Shown: piece after piece, positions 8,668 to 17,590 of the stretch
Position numbering within the stretch: position 1 is the stretch's first letter
How the letters are laid out: each line of letters begins with the position of its first letter
Source: Conoideocrella luteorostrata
Taxonomy: Eukaryota; Ascomycota; Sordariomycetes; Hypocreales; Clavicipitaceae
DNA length: 26,490 bases
NCBI GenBank assembly: GCA_032433595.1
Contig: JASWJB010000458.1
Location: 1-26,490, forward strand
Reading direction: 5' to 3'
The notes under the pieces: generated by a model
The model's input: only the letters and a program-made list of their open reading frames with translations
Told to the model about the DNA's origin: nothing
Databases searched by the model: none
Translations under genes and position numbers: made by a program

Positions 8668-10156
8668 TTGGTTCAAATGCATTTTACACTTTTTCTAATC
8701 TTTTTGCCTTTTCTAGTTGCATCAAAGCCGCAGAAATCACGCTATAGTAGTGTGGCTCCTGACCAAAAGTTTGTTATTATAATGAAAACTAATGATACGA
8801 CTGCGCTTAATAATGCTATTGCTTCTATTACTACTAAGCCTTCTTATATATATGCCTCAGACCCCTGTGGGTTTAGCGCTTCTTTGACAACTAGTGAAGT
8901 TAGTAAGCTAACAAGTAGCCCTACTGTAAGTTTTATTCAAACGCAGCAGCGTAAATAGAATGCGTACTAAAGTAATACTAGATAGAACGGGTCAGCCCAG
9001 ATGAGGCGATTCAGGTTGAAAAACTGGGAGAGACTCATTTTGGTTACAAGAAGTGGTCAAGCTATACTTTTAAACAGCGTTGGAGAACACTGTTTTACAA
9101 GCCAGCCTCAATTAAGCCAGAGTTTATTGAATTAGGCCAAGGCATGGTAGCGCAACACAATGCCCCTTGGAACCTTGCTAGAATTTCTCACGGGCCTACG
9201 AATTGGGATTCTTCCTATGTCTTCCACAAGAGCGCTGGTACCGGAACTTGTGTCTATGTTCTTGATTCGGGAATAGATGCAAATCATCCTGTGAGTCTTC
9301 ATACATTATTTTGAGTATTTGAAACTAACCAATCGGCAAGGAATTTGGAGGTCGAGCATCACTTATACAAGACTTTTTTCACGATAAGCTCTCTAGCCGC
9401 GACCATGGTACTATAATGGCGGGGATTATTGGCTCAGCCACATATGGTGTCGCTAAAAACACAACTCTCTTTGTTGTGAAAATCTCTTATGCGGATGGAA
9501 AGTCTTCATTGTAAGTACAAACCAAAGCCTATAACTAACTTCTATTTATAGTCCAAGGGAATAGCCCTTGGATACTATATATTCCATGTTGTACTGTTTA
9601 CTAACTTTCTGCTAGCGCACATGTACTTGCAGGCCTGCAATTTGTCAAGGAGGATGCGCCGTCTCGGTACTGCCCTAATGGTATTGTTGTGAACCTTTCT
9701 CTCCAATGGCCGGCGCGGATGGACATGATAGATTTAGGCGTCAAAGGACTCGTAAGAGCGGGCTTCTTCGTCGTGGCTTCTGCAGGAAATAATCGTCGTC
9801 GTTTGCGCGGGGAAGTACCGGCTACTACATCCGGAGTTTGCACTGTAGGTGCTACTACTGTGCGGAATGGACTAGCTCGTTATTCCTCCTACGGCCCAGA
9901 GGTTGATCTCCTTGCTCCAGGCACTTCTATTGCAAGCGTCAAGGCTAAGAGACACAATAAACCTAGTTATTCTTCAGGCACTTCAGCTTCTGCTGCTCAT
10001 GTCTCCGGCTTAGGCGCCTATCTTCTCGGACGAGGCTATAAAGCTAAAGATCTCTGCAAGCACATGCGCAAGATGGGCTTACATGATATTATTGTTTCAA
10101 GGAAACGTCTTGATTACAACAATAATATATTAATCAATAACGGAAATAAGGACTAA
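8668..10156 (+). CDS. Secreted subtilisin-like serine protease (peptidase S8A)
   Basis: A proteinase K-type endopeptidase predicted to be secreted and self-processed. Four exons (8668-8950, 9001-9290, 9341-9510, 9616-10156) join in frame to 427 residues with no stop. Introns begin GTAAAT, GTGAGT and GTAAGT and end in AG, with ACTAA-type branch points. Order: signal peptide (FTLFLIFLPFLVASK), inhibitor I9 propeptide (KFVIIMKTND to FIQTQQ), an unusually long linker of about 40 residues, then APWNLARISH opening the catalytic domain. Catalytic Asp183 is in VLDSGIDANHP, His213 in SRDHGTIMAG (the family usually has GHGTHVAG), and Ser371 in SGTSASAAHVSG (usually SGTSMA-PH). Oxyanion Asn is in SAGNN. 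The triad is complete although surrounding residues are atypical. Codons are more A/T-rich than in the oxidoreductase at 21413. A start at the second ATG (8677) is equally possible. The first intron's acceptor is least certain; CCCAG at 9000 was chosen, but GATAG 15 nt earlier also keeps the frame. Confidence 0.87.
9534..9607 (+). repeat. Small duplicated insertion inside protease intron 3
   Basis: ACTAACTT occurs at 9534-9541 and 9600-9607. Each copy is followed by a usable AG acceptor (TTATAG at 9551, GCTAG at 9615). Between them is a perfect hairpin, TCCAAGGG (9552-9559) with CCCTTGGA (9565-9572). This reads as an ancestral 41-nt intron enlarged by a short insertion that duplicated the branch-point sequence. 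Only the distal acceptor keeps the protein open; the proximal one gives a stop after four codons. Confidence 0.6.
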
Positions 10157-11109
10157 TTCATTACAGGAAGGGGAGGGAGGGGGGGGCGGGGGGCGGGTGT
10201 GCTAACGGTAGTTGGCAGAAGCATGTGCCTTAATTTTATCTAGAATAGAAATAAAGAAAGTAAGTTGAAAGCCCTCTCACCTTCTATCCTTGCTAAACAG
10301 GCCGGAGGCCGGGGCCCGTTATAAGCAAAAAAATTAGAAGGGCCGAGTGAGGTTTTGCTCAACTTAGGACTGCCTTGCAACTACTCATCCAAACCTAAGA
10401 GATCAAGTAGAAGAGCAGGCTCGAGGCTTGCCTCGAGTCTACCTATTTACTTACAAGCTGGTAACTTGGGCGGAATGACCCAATTACACGTCCGGTTCTA
10501 GAAGCGGCCGGCTCCTGATTTTATGAATATCGAAGCATCTCGCTGGTTCTACAAGGACGGTACGAAGTGTCAAATACGACGAAATATTGTTTTGGAAAGT
10601 CTGAGAGATGGGCTTTTTCTAAGTCATTTGCAAATTTATTATGACAGGAAAGCGCGAGGGCAGGACGTCAGTTTCATATCTGTTGAGCAAGCAATTAACA
10701 ACGCACCTCATAATAGACGCTACAATTCATTGTTTAATTGAGTTAGAGTGCTTGTCGTGCAGGGTAGATATCATAAGGGCAACAACGCCCTTGATCCGGA
10801 TGGACTGCGATTCCAGCAAACTTCGTCACATTATTGTCGATCTCAAGTGACAGGGGGCAAGCAGTGAATGGATAGAAAATAATCAGCTGTAGATCAACTG
10901 CATTAGCTGTCTCAAAGCCGGAAAAACTACTGAGTAATCATTACATATGAGTGCAATATATTGGTTTTCAAATGTCAAACATGTTGCAGAAACGCTAAAT
11001 GCAAAAAAAAGAACCGAAAAAAAAAAGAGAAAGAAAGCACCAGCCCGAGACTCTGTGCGTATCGCGACAAATACCCGTGAGAAAGCAAAGCTTCCCGCCA
11101 TTTTGATAA
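10157..11109. other. Intergenic, 3' of the protease
   Basis: No recognised gene. It holds a G-rich tract right after the protease stop (listed separately), a perfect hairpin CTCGAGGC-TT-GCCTCGAG at 10420-10437, and at 10455-10499 a sequence resembling the 3' half of a group II intron domain V (CACGTCCGGTTC). A 72-codon frame at 10523-10741 (+) has no family motif. A purine-rich A-tract lies at about 11005-11036. Confidence 0.45.
10164..10198 (+). other. G-rich tract, potential G-quadruplex
   Basis: Runs of three to eight consecutive G separated by single A or C residues start about 10 bp after the protease stop codon, so they would lie in its 3' UTR. More than four G-runs of at least three bases on one strand satisfy the simple quadruplex pattern. 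Structure formation is inferred only. Confidence 0.55.
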
Positions 11110-11235
11110 TGCCATGACAAGGGTATCGATACAGGAAGAGGAATGCCCCCGAGCGCGCCGTATAAAAGAGGCGCGCTAGGGTGGCGACGTGACCTTGTCC
11201 GCAACTGCTCGTACGCTCGACGAGGGATTCCAACA
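11110..11235 (-). mobile_element. LTR-like relic, family I, copy 2
   Basis: Read on the minus strand it starts TGTTGGAATCCCTCGTCGAG. It shares with the copy at 25374 the blocks ACAAGGTCACGT, CCTCTTTTATACGGCGCGCT, CGGGGGCA and TCCTCTTCCT. It then runs directly into GTATCGATACCC, lacking about 70 bp that the 25374 copy has before that block. It is opposite in orientation to the other two copies. TTTTATAC is the presumptive LTR TATA box. No internal retroelement genes are attached, so it is probably a solo or broken LTR. Confidence 0.72.
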
Positions 11236-11348
11236 GATTCTTCTCGGCTAGCAAGTCAACAAAAATCTCTTGCTATTGTTGAAATGTGGTCTAGCGATAA
11301 CTGTGACGGAAAACAGGACAAGACTGACGTTCAGGACTTTAGTTTCTC

Positions 11349-11936
11349 CTAATTCCTAGTTGGCGCATGAATAGTGGCAATTGCCTGGCCACGCGGCGCA
11401 CGCGCCGGGGTCTGTTGGCATAAACTCTGCAGAAGCTTCTCAGTCAAAGGCCCAATAGCTCTTAGGTAAGCAAGAACTTTGCCTGGTAAAGATTGAGCCA
11501 CAGCCCACTCCTCAGTACCGTACCGAGCAACAAAAACCGCATCAAATAAGCCGATGATAATGGCTACACAGATGCCGAGTTGCCAGGCAAGATGTCGCGA
11601 CCAATATTCTTCTTCTGAACGCTCATACCACATAGAAATTCCGTTCTGTGTTACAACAATTACCACACTAGTACACAGGGTAATTAAATAGCTCGTATGC
11701 ATATGGCTAACGGTTGCAATTACTTGATGTTCTGCGGGTGTCGTGGCGCCATTCTTAAGCTCTCGGAGAAGCAGTCTTGGTGTTGAGTCGTTGATAAGAA
11801 AAAAGAATAGCAGAAATGGAACAGCGGAGAGCATTTCAAAGAAAGACCATATTACCCGCAACGGTCCCTTGATTACTAATAAGGGGTACCAGCATAGAAG
11901 TAACCCACAAAGAAGAGCCCAGTGCGTAAAAGTCAT
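11349..11936 (-). CDS. Small four-helix membrane protein, unknown family
   Basis: An uninterrupted 195-residue frame starting in good context (AAGATGAC). Hydrophobic segments are at about residues 5-22 (WALLCGLLLCWYPLLVI), 28-48 (ending FLLFFFLI), 82-100 (YLITLCTSVVIVVTQ) and 117-136 (AWQLGICVAIIIGLFDAVF). A soluble C-terminal tail rich in Ala, Arg and Gln follows. The charged loop RSEEEYWSRH precedes helix 4. I do not recognise a family or catalytic motif. It could be a genus-specific membrane protein or a fragment of a larger transporter-like protein, though the start and stop look natural. A family I LTR relic lies 114 bp past its stop. Confidence 0.6.
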   Translation of the reverse strand: MTFTHWALLCGLLLCWYPLLVIKGPLRVIWSFFEMLSAVPFLLFFFLINDSTPRLLLRELKNGATTPAEHQVIATVSHMHTSYLITLCTSVVIVVTQNGISMWYERSEEEYWSRHLAWQLGICVAIIIGLFDAVFVARYGTEEWAVAQSLPGKVLAYLRAIGPLTEKLLQSLCQQTPARAPRGQAIATIHAPTRN

Positions 11937-12175
11937 CTTGGCAGTTGATTTACCAGGACTGAAGAGGTGGACGGGAAGAGGAGCTGTTCTTATGCGAATT
12001 GTTGGGCTTGGTAACCCTTATATCACGTGCCCAGCCTTTGAGCCACATATAGCGTGCCAAGAATTATCCGATGACCAATATTGTCCGATGACAAGGCTCA
12101 TCCGATACAAGCTAAATGTATAGATAGAGTTGAGGCATAAAGGAAGCCGAATTCCTCATCAGAATAGCTAGAATC

Positions 12176-12223
12176 CAAGGAAAATTCCACTGCTCATGTC
12201 AACCATAGTTGCTCACTTCGTGA
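12176..12223 (+). repeat. Dispersed 48-bp repeat, copy 1
   Basis: Matches 25847-25894 at 43 of 48 positions in the same orientation. The core shared strings are AATTCCACTGCTCA and TGCTCACTTCGTGA. Flanking sequence is unrelated. Likely a remnant of a transposable element not otherwise recognised. Confidence 0.8.
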
Positions 12224-12331
12224 CAGGCTGTGTCTTGAGCCCGTCGCTAGATAAGAAACAAATGGTACTTATACCCCTGAGTACAAATGCTGCTCTCTGG
12301 ACGGAGAGCTCTCCGTACCAAGACTTCTAAG

Positions 12332-12545
12332 GATCCGCTGACCCATTTGGCGCTTGCCGCTGCGGAACGGGAGCGTTACACAGTATGGAGACAGATACAA
12401 CGAAGATCCGCTGACCCATAGGACAACTGTCATTGTGGGAACGGGAGCGTTACAGTGTAGCCTGCCAGATGCCACCGACCCGCTAAACTATAAGGCAACT
12501 GTGGTTGCTAAGTGGTAATGTCACAGTGTAGCCCACTCGAAGCCA
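12332..12545 (+). repeat. Degenerate minisatellite, about 73-bp unit, three copies
   Basis: GATCCGCTGACCCAT starts at 12332 and again at 12405. GAACGGGAGCGTTACA follows at 12365 and 12439. A third, more diverged unit carries GACCCGCTAA and CACAGTGTAGCCC, the latter matching CAGTGTAGCCTG of unit two. Copies one and two are clearly related and copy three is decayed. No coding potential seen. Confidence 0.75.
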
Positions 12546-12562
12546 AGGGAATTTATGACATA

Positions 12563-12664
12563 GCAATATTCTATCACTTATCTTGATTGATAAGAATAAT
12601 AGCTCGGAGACTCATGGCGTGAAAATATTCTAATACATGGCGTGATTGATAGGAATTAAAGCCG
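12563..12664 (+). repeat. Imperfect direct repeat, about 43 bp, two copies
   Basis: AATATTCTATCACTTATCTT...GATTGATAAGAAT is followed about 59 bp later by AATATTCTAATACATGGCGT...GATTGATAGGAAT. Each copy continues into a TAGCTCGG or AAGCCGG tail. ATGGCGTGA also occurs twice (about 12614 and 12639). Confidence 0.65.
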
Positions 12665-12954
12665 GGTTAATTACTAACTGCAAAAAACCCTTTCGTGTAG
12701 AAATATGGCTTCTTATGCTATCTAACCCTTCCTTCTATTCATCTATCTACTCACTAGCACACCACTAAACTTGAATGTTGTTTTTATATACTCCGTGTCC
12801 TTTTTAATATGCTGCTGCTCTTCTCAGACCTACATCCTGCGCTGTGGCTGCGACTAGCACTGCTTTTTATCTCTTACTATAAACATCCCCTCCTTGGCGT
12901 TCAGGCGGCCTATTGCTTAATATCAGTAACAAGAACGAGTTACTACAAGCCATC

Positions 12955-13822
12955 ATGATGCGCCTGACGTGCTTACTGGCCGTCTTTGGTTTCAGTCGTA
13001 TATCAGTTGCGGGTACCATATATAGACAGACGGCAGGGATATGATCCAGAGATAGAGCCAAGAGATAACTCACCGGCGGCTGGACGCGTTAATTTCAATG
13101 TTAGGGCGGCCAGCCTGGTTACCGCGGGTTATTCAGCCTGGCACGGCCCCGAACAAATGCGTCGCGTCGTCCGGGACTGTCACGCTTCCGCCAAAGACCC
13201 CAACAATGAAAAACATTCCAGTGACTGTGTAGCAGAAGTCCTGGCCACGCTCGGCGGACACATTGGCCTTTACGTCGCCGCTGGGTATGGAGTGCCAGTA
13301 ATAGCTGGGCAGCCGGCGGTAGGCGTAGTATCGCACAATGTCGCGCAGATCAACAGCCATCAACCTAATCCTGGCGATCATGATATTATGCGGACAAAAA
13401 TAGCGGGATTTAGCCATAATACTCTTGCCGGACCTACACGCTTAAGGGCGAATAGTATGGCTAGTGTTGGGTCACTCCATCATGGTGCCTGTTTGGAAAA
13501 TATAGAGGATATACAAGAGAAGCCTTGGCGCTTTGTATGGGACGGTGCCAATACGGGTATAAAAATGGAGTGCAAACCGGGTTGCTATGATAGCTCTATG
13601 ATGATGAGAGGGTATGCAGAAGAGTTCTACGAGCAGATGCGGAGTGTATCACGCGAGATGATGGCAATGCAGAACATGCGATCACAGTTCACAGTATACT
13701 GGGCGGAAGACTTTGCAAGACTTCCGGCGGGTACTGTGATTATGCGATGCCACGCGGTGTTCGAGGAGGGACAATGGAACGATTGTGTGGAAGGGATAAC
13801 GGGCCACAGCTGTTACTTCTAG
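12955..13822 (+). pseudogene. Cysteine-containing secreted protein, frameshifted near signal peptide
   Basis: The ATG at 12955/12958 opens a convincing signal peptide (MRLTCLLAVFGFSRISVA) that runs to TGA at 13042. The body lies in the next frame, reading from about 13020 as GYDPEIEPRDNSPAAGRVNF to the stop at 13820-13822, about 265 residues, and has no ATG of its own near the start. A one-base indel around 13020-13044 would fuse them; no intron of credible length does. The body has eight cysteines (for example VRDCHAS, SSDCVAE, MECKPGC, ending SCYF), which suggests disulfides. It has a glycine-rich stretch (ATLGGHIGLYVAAGYGVP) and ends close to its final cysteine. I do not recognise the family and assign no function. 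It may be a recent pseudogene, an assembly error, or spliced in a way I cannot see. Confidence 0.6.
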
Positions 13823-13929
13823 CGTCTATGAGATTAGGCGGAGGAACTTTGAGAGGACCCTCCTGGGCTATTTAATAGCATCAAGGCAAAACTAGTTCAA
13901 ACGAGGACAGAGAGCAAAAGGCTTTTTGC

Positions 13930-14087
13930 CTCTGAAAAAGGGATTACAGAGCTCTCCAGGAAGGTCAGAATTATCATCAAGCATCATCATCAACCTTCTT
14001 CAATCTGTCAATTCAATTCAACTCTATCCATCTTTCCCTGCCGGTTGCCACTGTTACAAATTGCTCACAAATGCTTATAACGCAACA
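13930..14087 (+). mobile_element. LTR-like family II, 3' part
   Basis: Ends GCCGGTTGCCACTGTTACAA...GCTTATAACGCAACA, the same terminal block found at 19366-19415 (+), 18628-18690 (-) and, more loosely, at 14589-14640 (+). The preceding ATTATCATCA, TCAATTC and CCATCTTTCCC segments match the downstream half of the full copy at 14298. The 5' half is missing. Confidence 0.6.
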
Positions 14088-14117
14088 GTATTCCTCCACT
14101 TGAGATTCTCGACGAGT

Positions 14118-14146
14118 TTTTTTGGGGGGTGGGAGGGGGGGCATGG
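14118..14146 (+). other. G-rich tract after T-run, potential G-quadruplex
   Basis: A run of T is followed by GGGGGGTGGGAGGGGGGG, enough G-runs for a quadruplex. It sits just past the end of the family II LTR-like piece and 150 bp before the complete copy. Confidence 0.5.
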
Positions 14147-14297
14147 ATCGTTTGTCTCGACAGCAGCATGGATAGTATGTTGAACGCCTGCTGCGTCAAA
14201 ACGTCATCTGCCTGACTTGATTGAAATCCAGAACCCAAAACGTAGGAGCGCGTTGGGGAACGTCTTCCAAGTTTGAACTTTCATCATCAGCTACATT

Positions 14298-14640
14298 TGT
14301 TGGATAATAGAGCTGCCAGAGATATGGAAATAACGGAGTTGACTGGAAGTATTTTGAGAGGAGAATGGCTTCTGTCAGGAATATCGGTGCCGAAAATAGC
14401 TAGGCTTGCTAGGTCTCTGACAGTGAGGAAGTTTCAAGCATGGAGTTTAATATCAGTGCTCAAGGCACTGATATTGAGGGACTTATGAGTGCTGAAGAGC
14501 ACTATAAATAGGTGGATTCCAGGACATTATAGGAGGGAGAATCATCTTCCATCATCACAAGTCATCAATTTAATCCATCCATCTCTTCTAATTGCCACTG
14601 TTGCTAAATTGCTTATAATTGCTCATAACTGTAACAAACA
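14298..14640 (+). mobile_element. LTR-like family II, complete 343-bp copy
   Basis: Starts TGTTGGATAATAG and ends GTAACAAACA, giving the TG...CA and short inverted TGTT/AACA ends of a retroviral-type LTR. An internal block TTGAGAGGAGAATGGCTTCT, then GTCAGGAATATCGGTGCC, recurs at 24810, 18500 (+) and about 18880 (-). Two perfect hairpins (14449-14475 and 14488-14503) sit immediately before a TATA box TATAAATA (14503-14510). Downstream CATCATCACA...TCATCAATTT recurs at 17535 and 14710. There are no retroelement genes next to it and no obvious target-site duplication, so probably a solo LTR. A non-autonomous element is possible. Confidence 0.68.
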
Positions 14641-14659
14641 TCGGTTAAGATGCCTTGGA

Positions 14660-14800
14660 CGGATAAGTAGGTATAAAAGGGAGTTATTGGGAGAAGTTAG
14701 AAGGGTCAGAAACTCAGATCATCAGTCATGACATTTATCATCAATTTACATGACTTTTCAACCCCTTCAATTCATACCAATTGCTTTCAACACATTCATG
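14660..14800 (+). mobile_element. LTR-like family II, promoter-proximal fragment
   Basis: TATAAAAGGGAG at about 14672, then CAGATCATCAGTCATGACA and TCATCAATTTACATGAC, follow the same order as the TATA/ATCATC-rich half of the complete copy that ends 20-30 bp upstream. Diverged; boundaries uncertain. Confidence 0.4.
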
Positions 14801-15721
14801 AGCGACTGAACAAAACAAAGATTGATAAAATGGGCTGCTCATTTGTTTTAGCTGAGTCTGATCGGGCCCTGAGGTCGTCCGGTCCGATCACTGGACCGCC
14901 TGCCTTTTGAGGTTGTCTCCGATTGTAGATAGCATGCGTCTAGGCTCGTTAGAGCTTGCAGCTGATAAGTGGTGACCCCATTAATGCTCACACATTCAAC
15001 GCCATATTCTGCAACTACTACTCGCCGGATGAGGCTTCGTTCGTTTTGCTTCCCCCGCAGTCCGTTAGAGAGCAGAGAAGCTGGCTGGCCAGGGGGGGTG
15101 ATGCTTTAAGGCTGCCATATAGGTTTTTCAGCCATGATGCATCAATCACGCAATTGCCAAGTCAACCTGGATGTACTCCGCTGGCGAAAAGAAGCCGTGG
15201 GTCGCCACCCGAATTTCCATTACTGGCGTTTTCCTTGCATGTACCAGAGCTACCTCAACCTAGTTTAATCAAAATGGGATGAGAGAGCCTATGATTTTAG
15301 ATAGGCAAACAAAACACGGACAAAGATTGGCAGCAGTAAATAGCAGGAATATCAGCATCACCTGTCACGAGATTATTACACAGATCTTGTCACAGGAAGC
15401 TTCCGGCATTGCAACCCTACATGGTACGATAGCAAGGAAGACTTCAGAAAACACCTCAAATTCGTAGATAGAATTCAACTATAAGAAGTGGTCTAATGTC
15501 TAACTCCACTTCAATTAGCTACAAGACAACTCCACCGCTTAGACTGAACTTTGCTGCACTTGCGTGACATCCCCTACATTTGGTACGCCAGCCTAATGAA
15601 TCACTTTCTGGCCTGTAGCTTCGGTCGCAAAATACCTTGTTTTGGGGGATTAGTCGCGAGCAAACCGTGCAACAATTACGGGATGGATACTTACAGCGCT
15701 TAATCCCACTAGTATATCTAG
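14801..15721. other. Intergenic, no gene recognised
   Basis: Open frames such as 14956-15282 (+) and 15519-15749 (-) carry no family motif and overlap neighbours. I see no repeats shared with the rest of the window here. Confidence 0.4.
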
Positions 15722-17247
15722 CTATGTATGCGGTATGCTTGATAGCCAATTAACGGTGGTATATGAACTTGCAGGAAGAGTTCTCAACGACGCCGCCACA
15801 AGGGCAAGAACACCGAACCGCATTATGAAATATAGTATCATGGAGCCGTTAGAAATATAGAACATGAGTCTCATCATAATATTGCCGGGGTGACTAAGTG
15901 ACGAGAGAAACGAAGGCAACACGCCTTTTCTCTCAAGCCTCATTGCGGCTCGAGGCATTTCTCTTACAACGAGTGGTATACAGAGTACGGGTATTGCCGC
16001 AGCGTTGAGCACTCGCCAGGCAATACTCTCCGCTTCTGTTGGAAATGCAAAGTTCCAGCTGTAGCATAGGCACGTCAGCATGATATTTTTGGTGCTGGCT
16101 TGCGTATAAGAGTACGTGTAACAGTGCAAATGATGACTGGGCCTCATGCATAGAGGGTGACGGAGAGCTGGACTTGGGCGGGCTAAATGTGGCGGAGGGA
16201 TCAGTACTCAGCGAGATGAATTCCAGAAAAAGCCAAAGCAACAAGGGTACTGCATAAGTAGACCAAACTTTCAACATCCTCTGGCATTTTTCGTCTGAAA
16301 GCCTCCGGCGATCGTTTTGGATATTTTTCTGTTCCAGCTGGACTAAGGACGTCGAAGAAGAAGAAGTGCGTTCTCGATGGTGGTACGGACCCGGAAATGT
16401 TCCCACGGGATTTATGTATCAGCGGAGCCCAGTTGTTTGGACTCTTGTCAAGAATCGATTTCGCTTCTGTAGGAATATCGGCCCGCGTATAAGGTAACGA
16501 AATGATGATTTGAGTCGTCATATCAGTCGGCTTTCGCCACCAGAACCCATAGATTATGAGCCCGCAAAATACGTAGCCAAGAGTGATAATTTCGAGCGGG
16601 CACACGGGGAGGGAGAAAATAGCGCGTGCTACCATATTGCAAGTGAGCCAACTACTTTGAGCCACTGTAAATACTTTACCCAATGTGTCATTCTTGGATC
16701 GGTCTTTGACGTCCTCATCCTTAAAATCAGAAGATTGCATCAGGCCGCTCCGAACTATACATTCAGCGTACTGCCCGGGGACCGTGTACAGCTGATCATC
16801 GCGGGTTTGCAGAGCCAGTCCATCCATAATGATACAGTAGCCTTGGGTCCTGGTCCATCTCGGCTGAGCTGGTCCAGCCGTTGACTGTGCTTGGACGCTA
16901 GAAAAGTGCTGTCCTCTAGTCGAGGTATTCTGGACAGCATTGCAAGCAGAGACCAAGTCTTGGACAATAAAAAATTGCTTGACAGCTTCGAGCACGATGA
17001 GCTCAGGGCACAATAAGGCTACAAGCCATATTTTAGTCTTGGACGTGATGACGGAAGCCCCAGCTCGAAACCGCGCTGAGATATCTAGGCATAGCACGGT
17101 CCAGGTGCATGCTAGAATCGTGGATAGGCAGGTCCACACTATGTCCCATGTCGACCGCGTATCGTCATTATTCTGCCAGCCGACGAGAGTCAAGTTTGCG
17201 CTGAATGCTGGGGTCGACAGCGCGACTAAAGCAATGATGAGAGACAT
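15722..17247 (-). CDS. Fungus-specific multi-pass membrane protein
   Basis: Two exons, 17247-16208 and 16058-15722, give 458 residues. The 149-nt intron starts GTACTG, has a CTGAC branch point 16-20 nt before the 3' end and ends CTACAG. It joins ...FSGIHLA to DWNFAFPTEAES, restoring a conserved block. The protein starts with a signal-like segment (MSLIIALVALSTPAFSA). It then has the hallmark TWDIVWTCLSTILACTWTV, KIWLVALLCPELIVLEAVKQ, a Trp/Arg-rich loop (about 125-200) and further membrane helices. The C-terminal hallmark is LRTLPASSYTTVNWLSSIPH. These signatures belong to a large uncharacterised family expanded in Pezizomycotina, commonly seen near secondary-metabolite or accessory loci; its biochemical role is unknown. 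Length and both ends match what I expect for the family, so it appears intact. Confidence 0.82.
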
Positions 17248-17504
17248 GACTGGAACAAGAAAATGGCCCGGAAACTGAGCGGGAAAGTCAGGACGAACAA
17301 ATACATATAACGGAGAGGAAAGTTAAATTGCAAAATTTGAGGGGTTTCTCGACATGCTGACATTAATCTGTCGGATAGTATGCAGGGCGTTCAATAGCGC
17401 TAAGAGGCGCCGAAGGCTGGGAATAACGGGCATACCGTGGACGTGGAATACGAGAGATAAGGAAGCAAGGAAACAAGCATAAAAAGAAGCATTGTGGAAG
17501 GTAT

Positions 17505-17590
17505 TATAAAGGGAAGACCATCAATCATCACATTCATCAATTTTATATGCATTTTATCCCTTCTTTCATTCATTTTCATACTGTCGCTTT
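17505..17590 (+). mobile_element. LTR-like family II fragment
   Basis: ATTATAAAGGGAAGACCATC, then CATCACATTCATCAATTTTA, aligns with ATTATAGGAGGGAGAATCAT and CATCACAAGTCATCAATTTA in the complete copy at 14298-14640. A CCCTTC-rich tail follows as in that copy. The 5' half and terminal block are missing or unrecognisable. It lies about 260 bp upstream of the membrane protein start, in the opposite orientation. Confidence 0.5.

Larger units (their letters stand above)
11937..12954. other. Intergenic with several repeat structures
   Basis: No gene recognised. It contains a 48-bp sequence repeated at the far right of the window (12176-12223), a perfect 16-bp palindrome ACGGAGAGCTCTCCGT at 12301-12316, a decaying minisatellite (12332-12545) and a second direct repeat (12563-12664). 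All are listed separately except the palindrome. Confidence 0.5.

Noticed and set aside
8671..8682. GGTTCAAATGC as tRNA B-box
   Set aside because: No matching A-box or cloverleaf; it lies in the start region of the protease exon.
12986..13041. Start of the secreted-protein body at 12986
   Set aside because: The codon there is TTG, not ATG; a nuclear fungal gene would not be expected to start there, and a real signal peptide lies in the adjacent frame from 12955.
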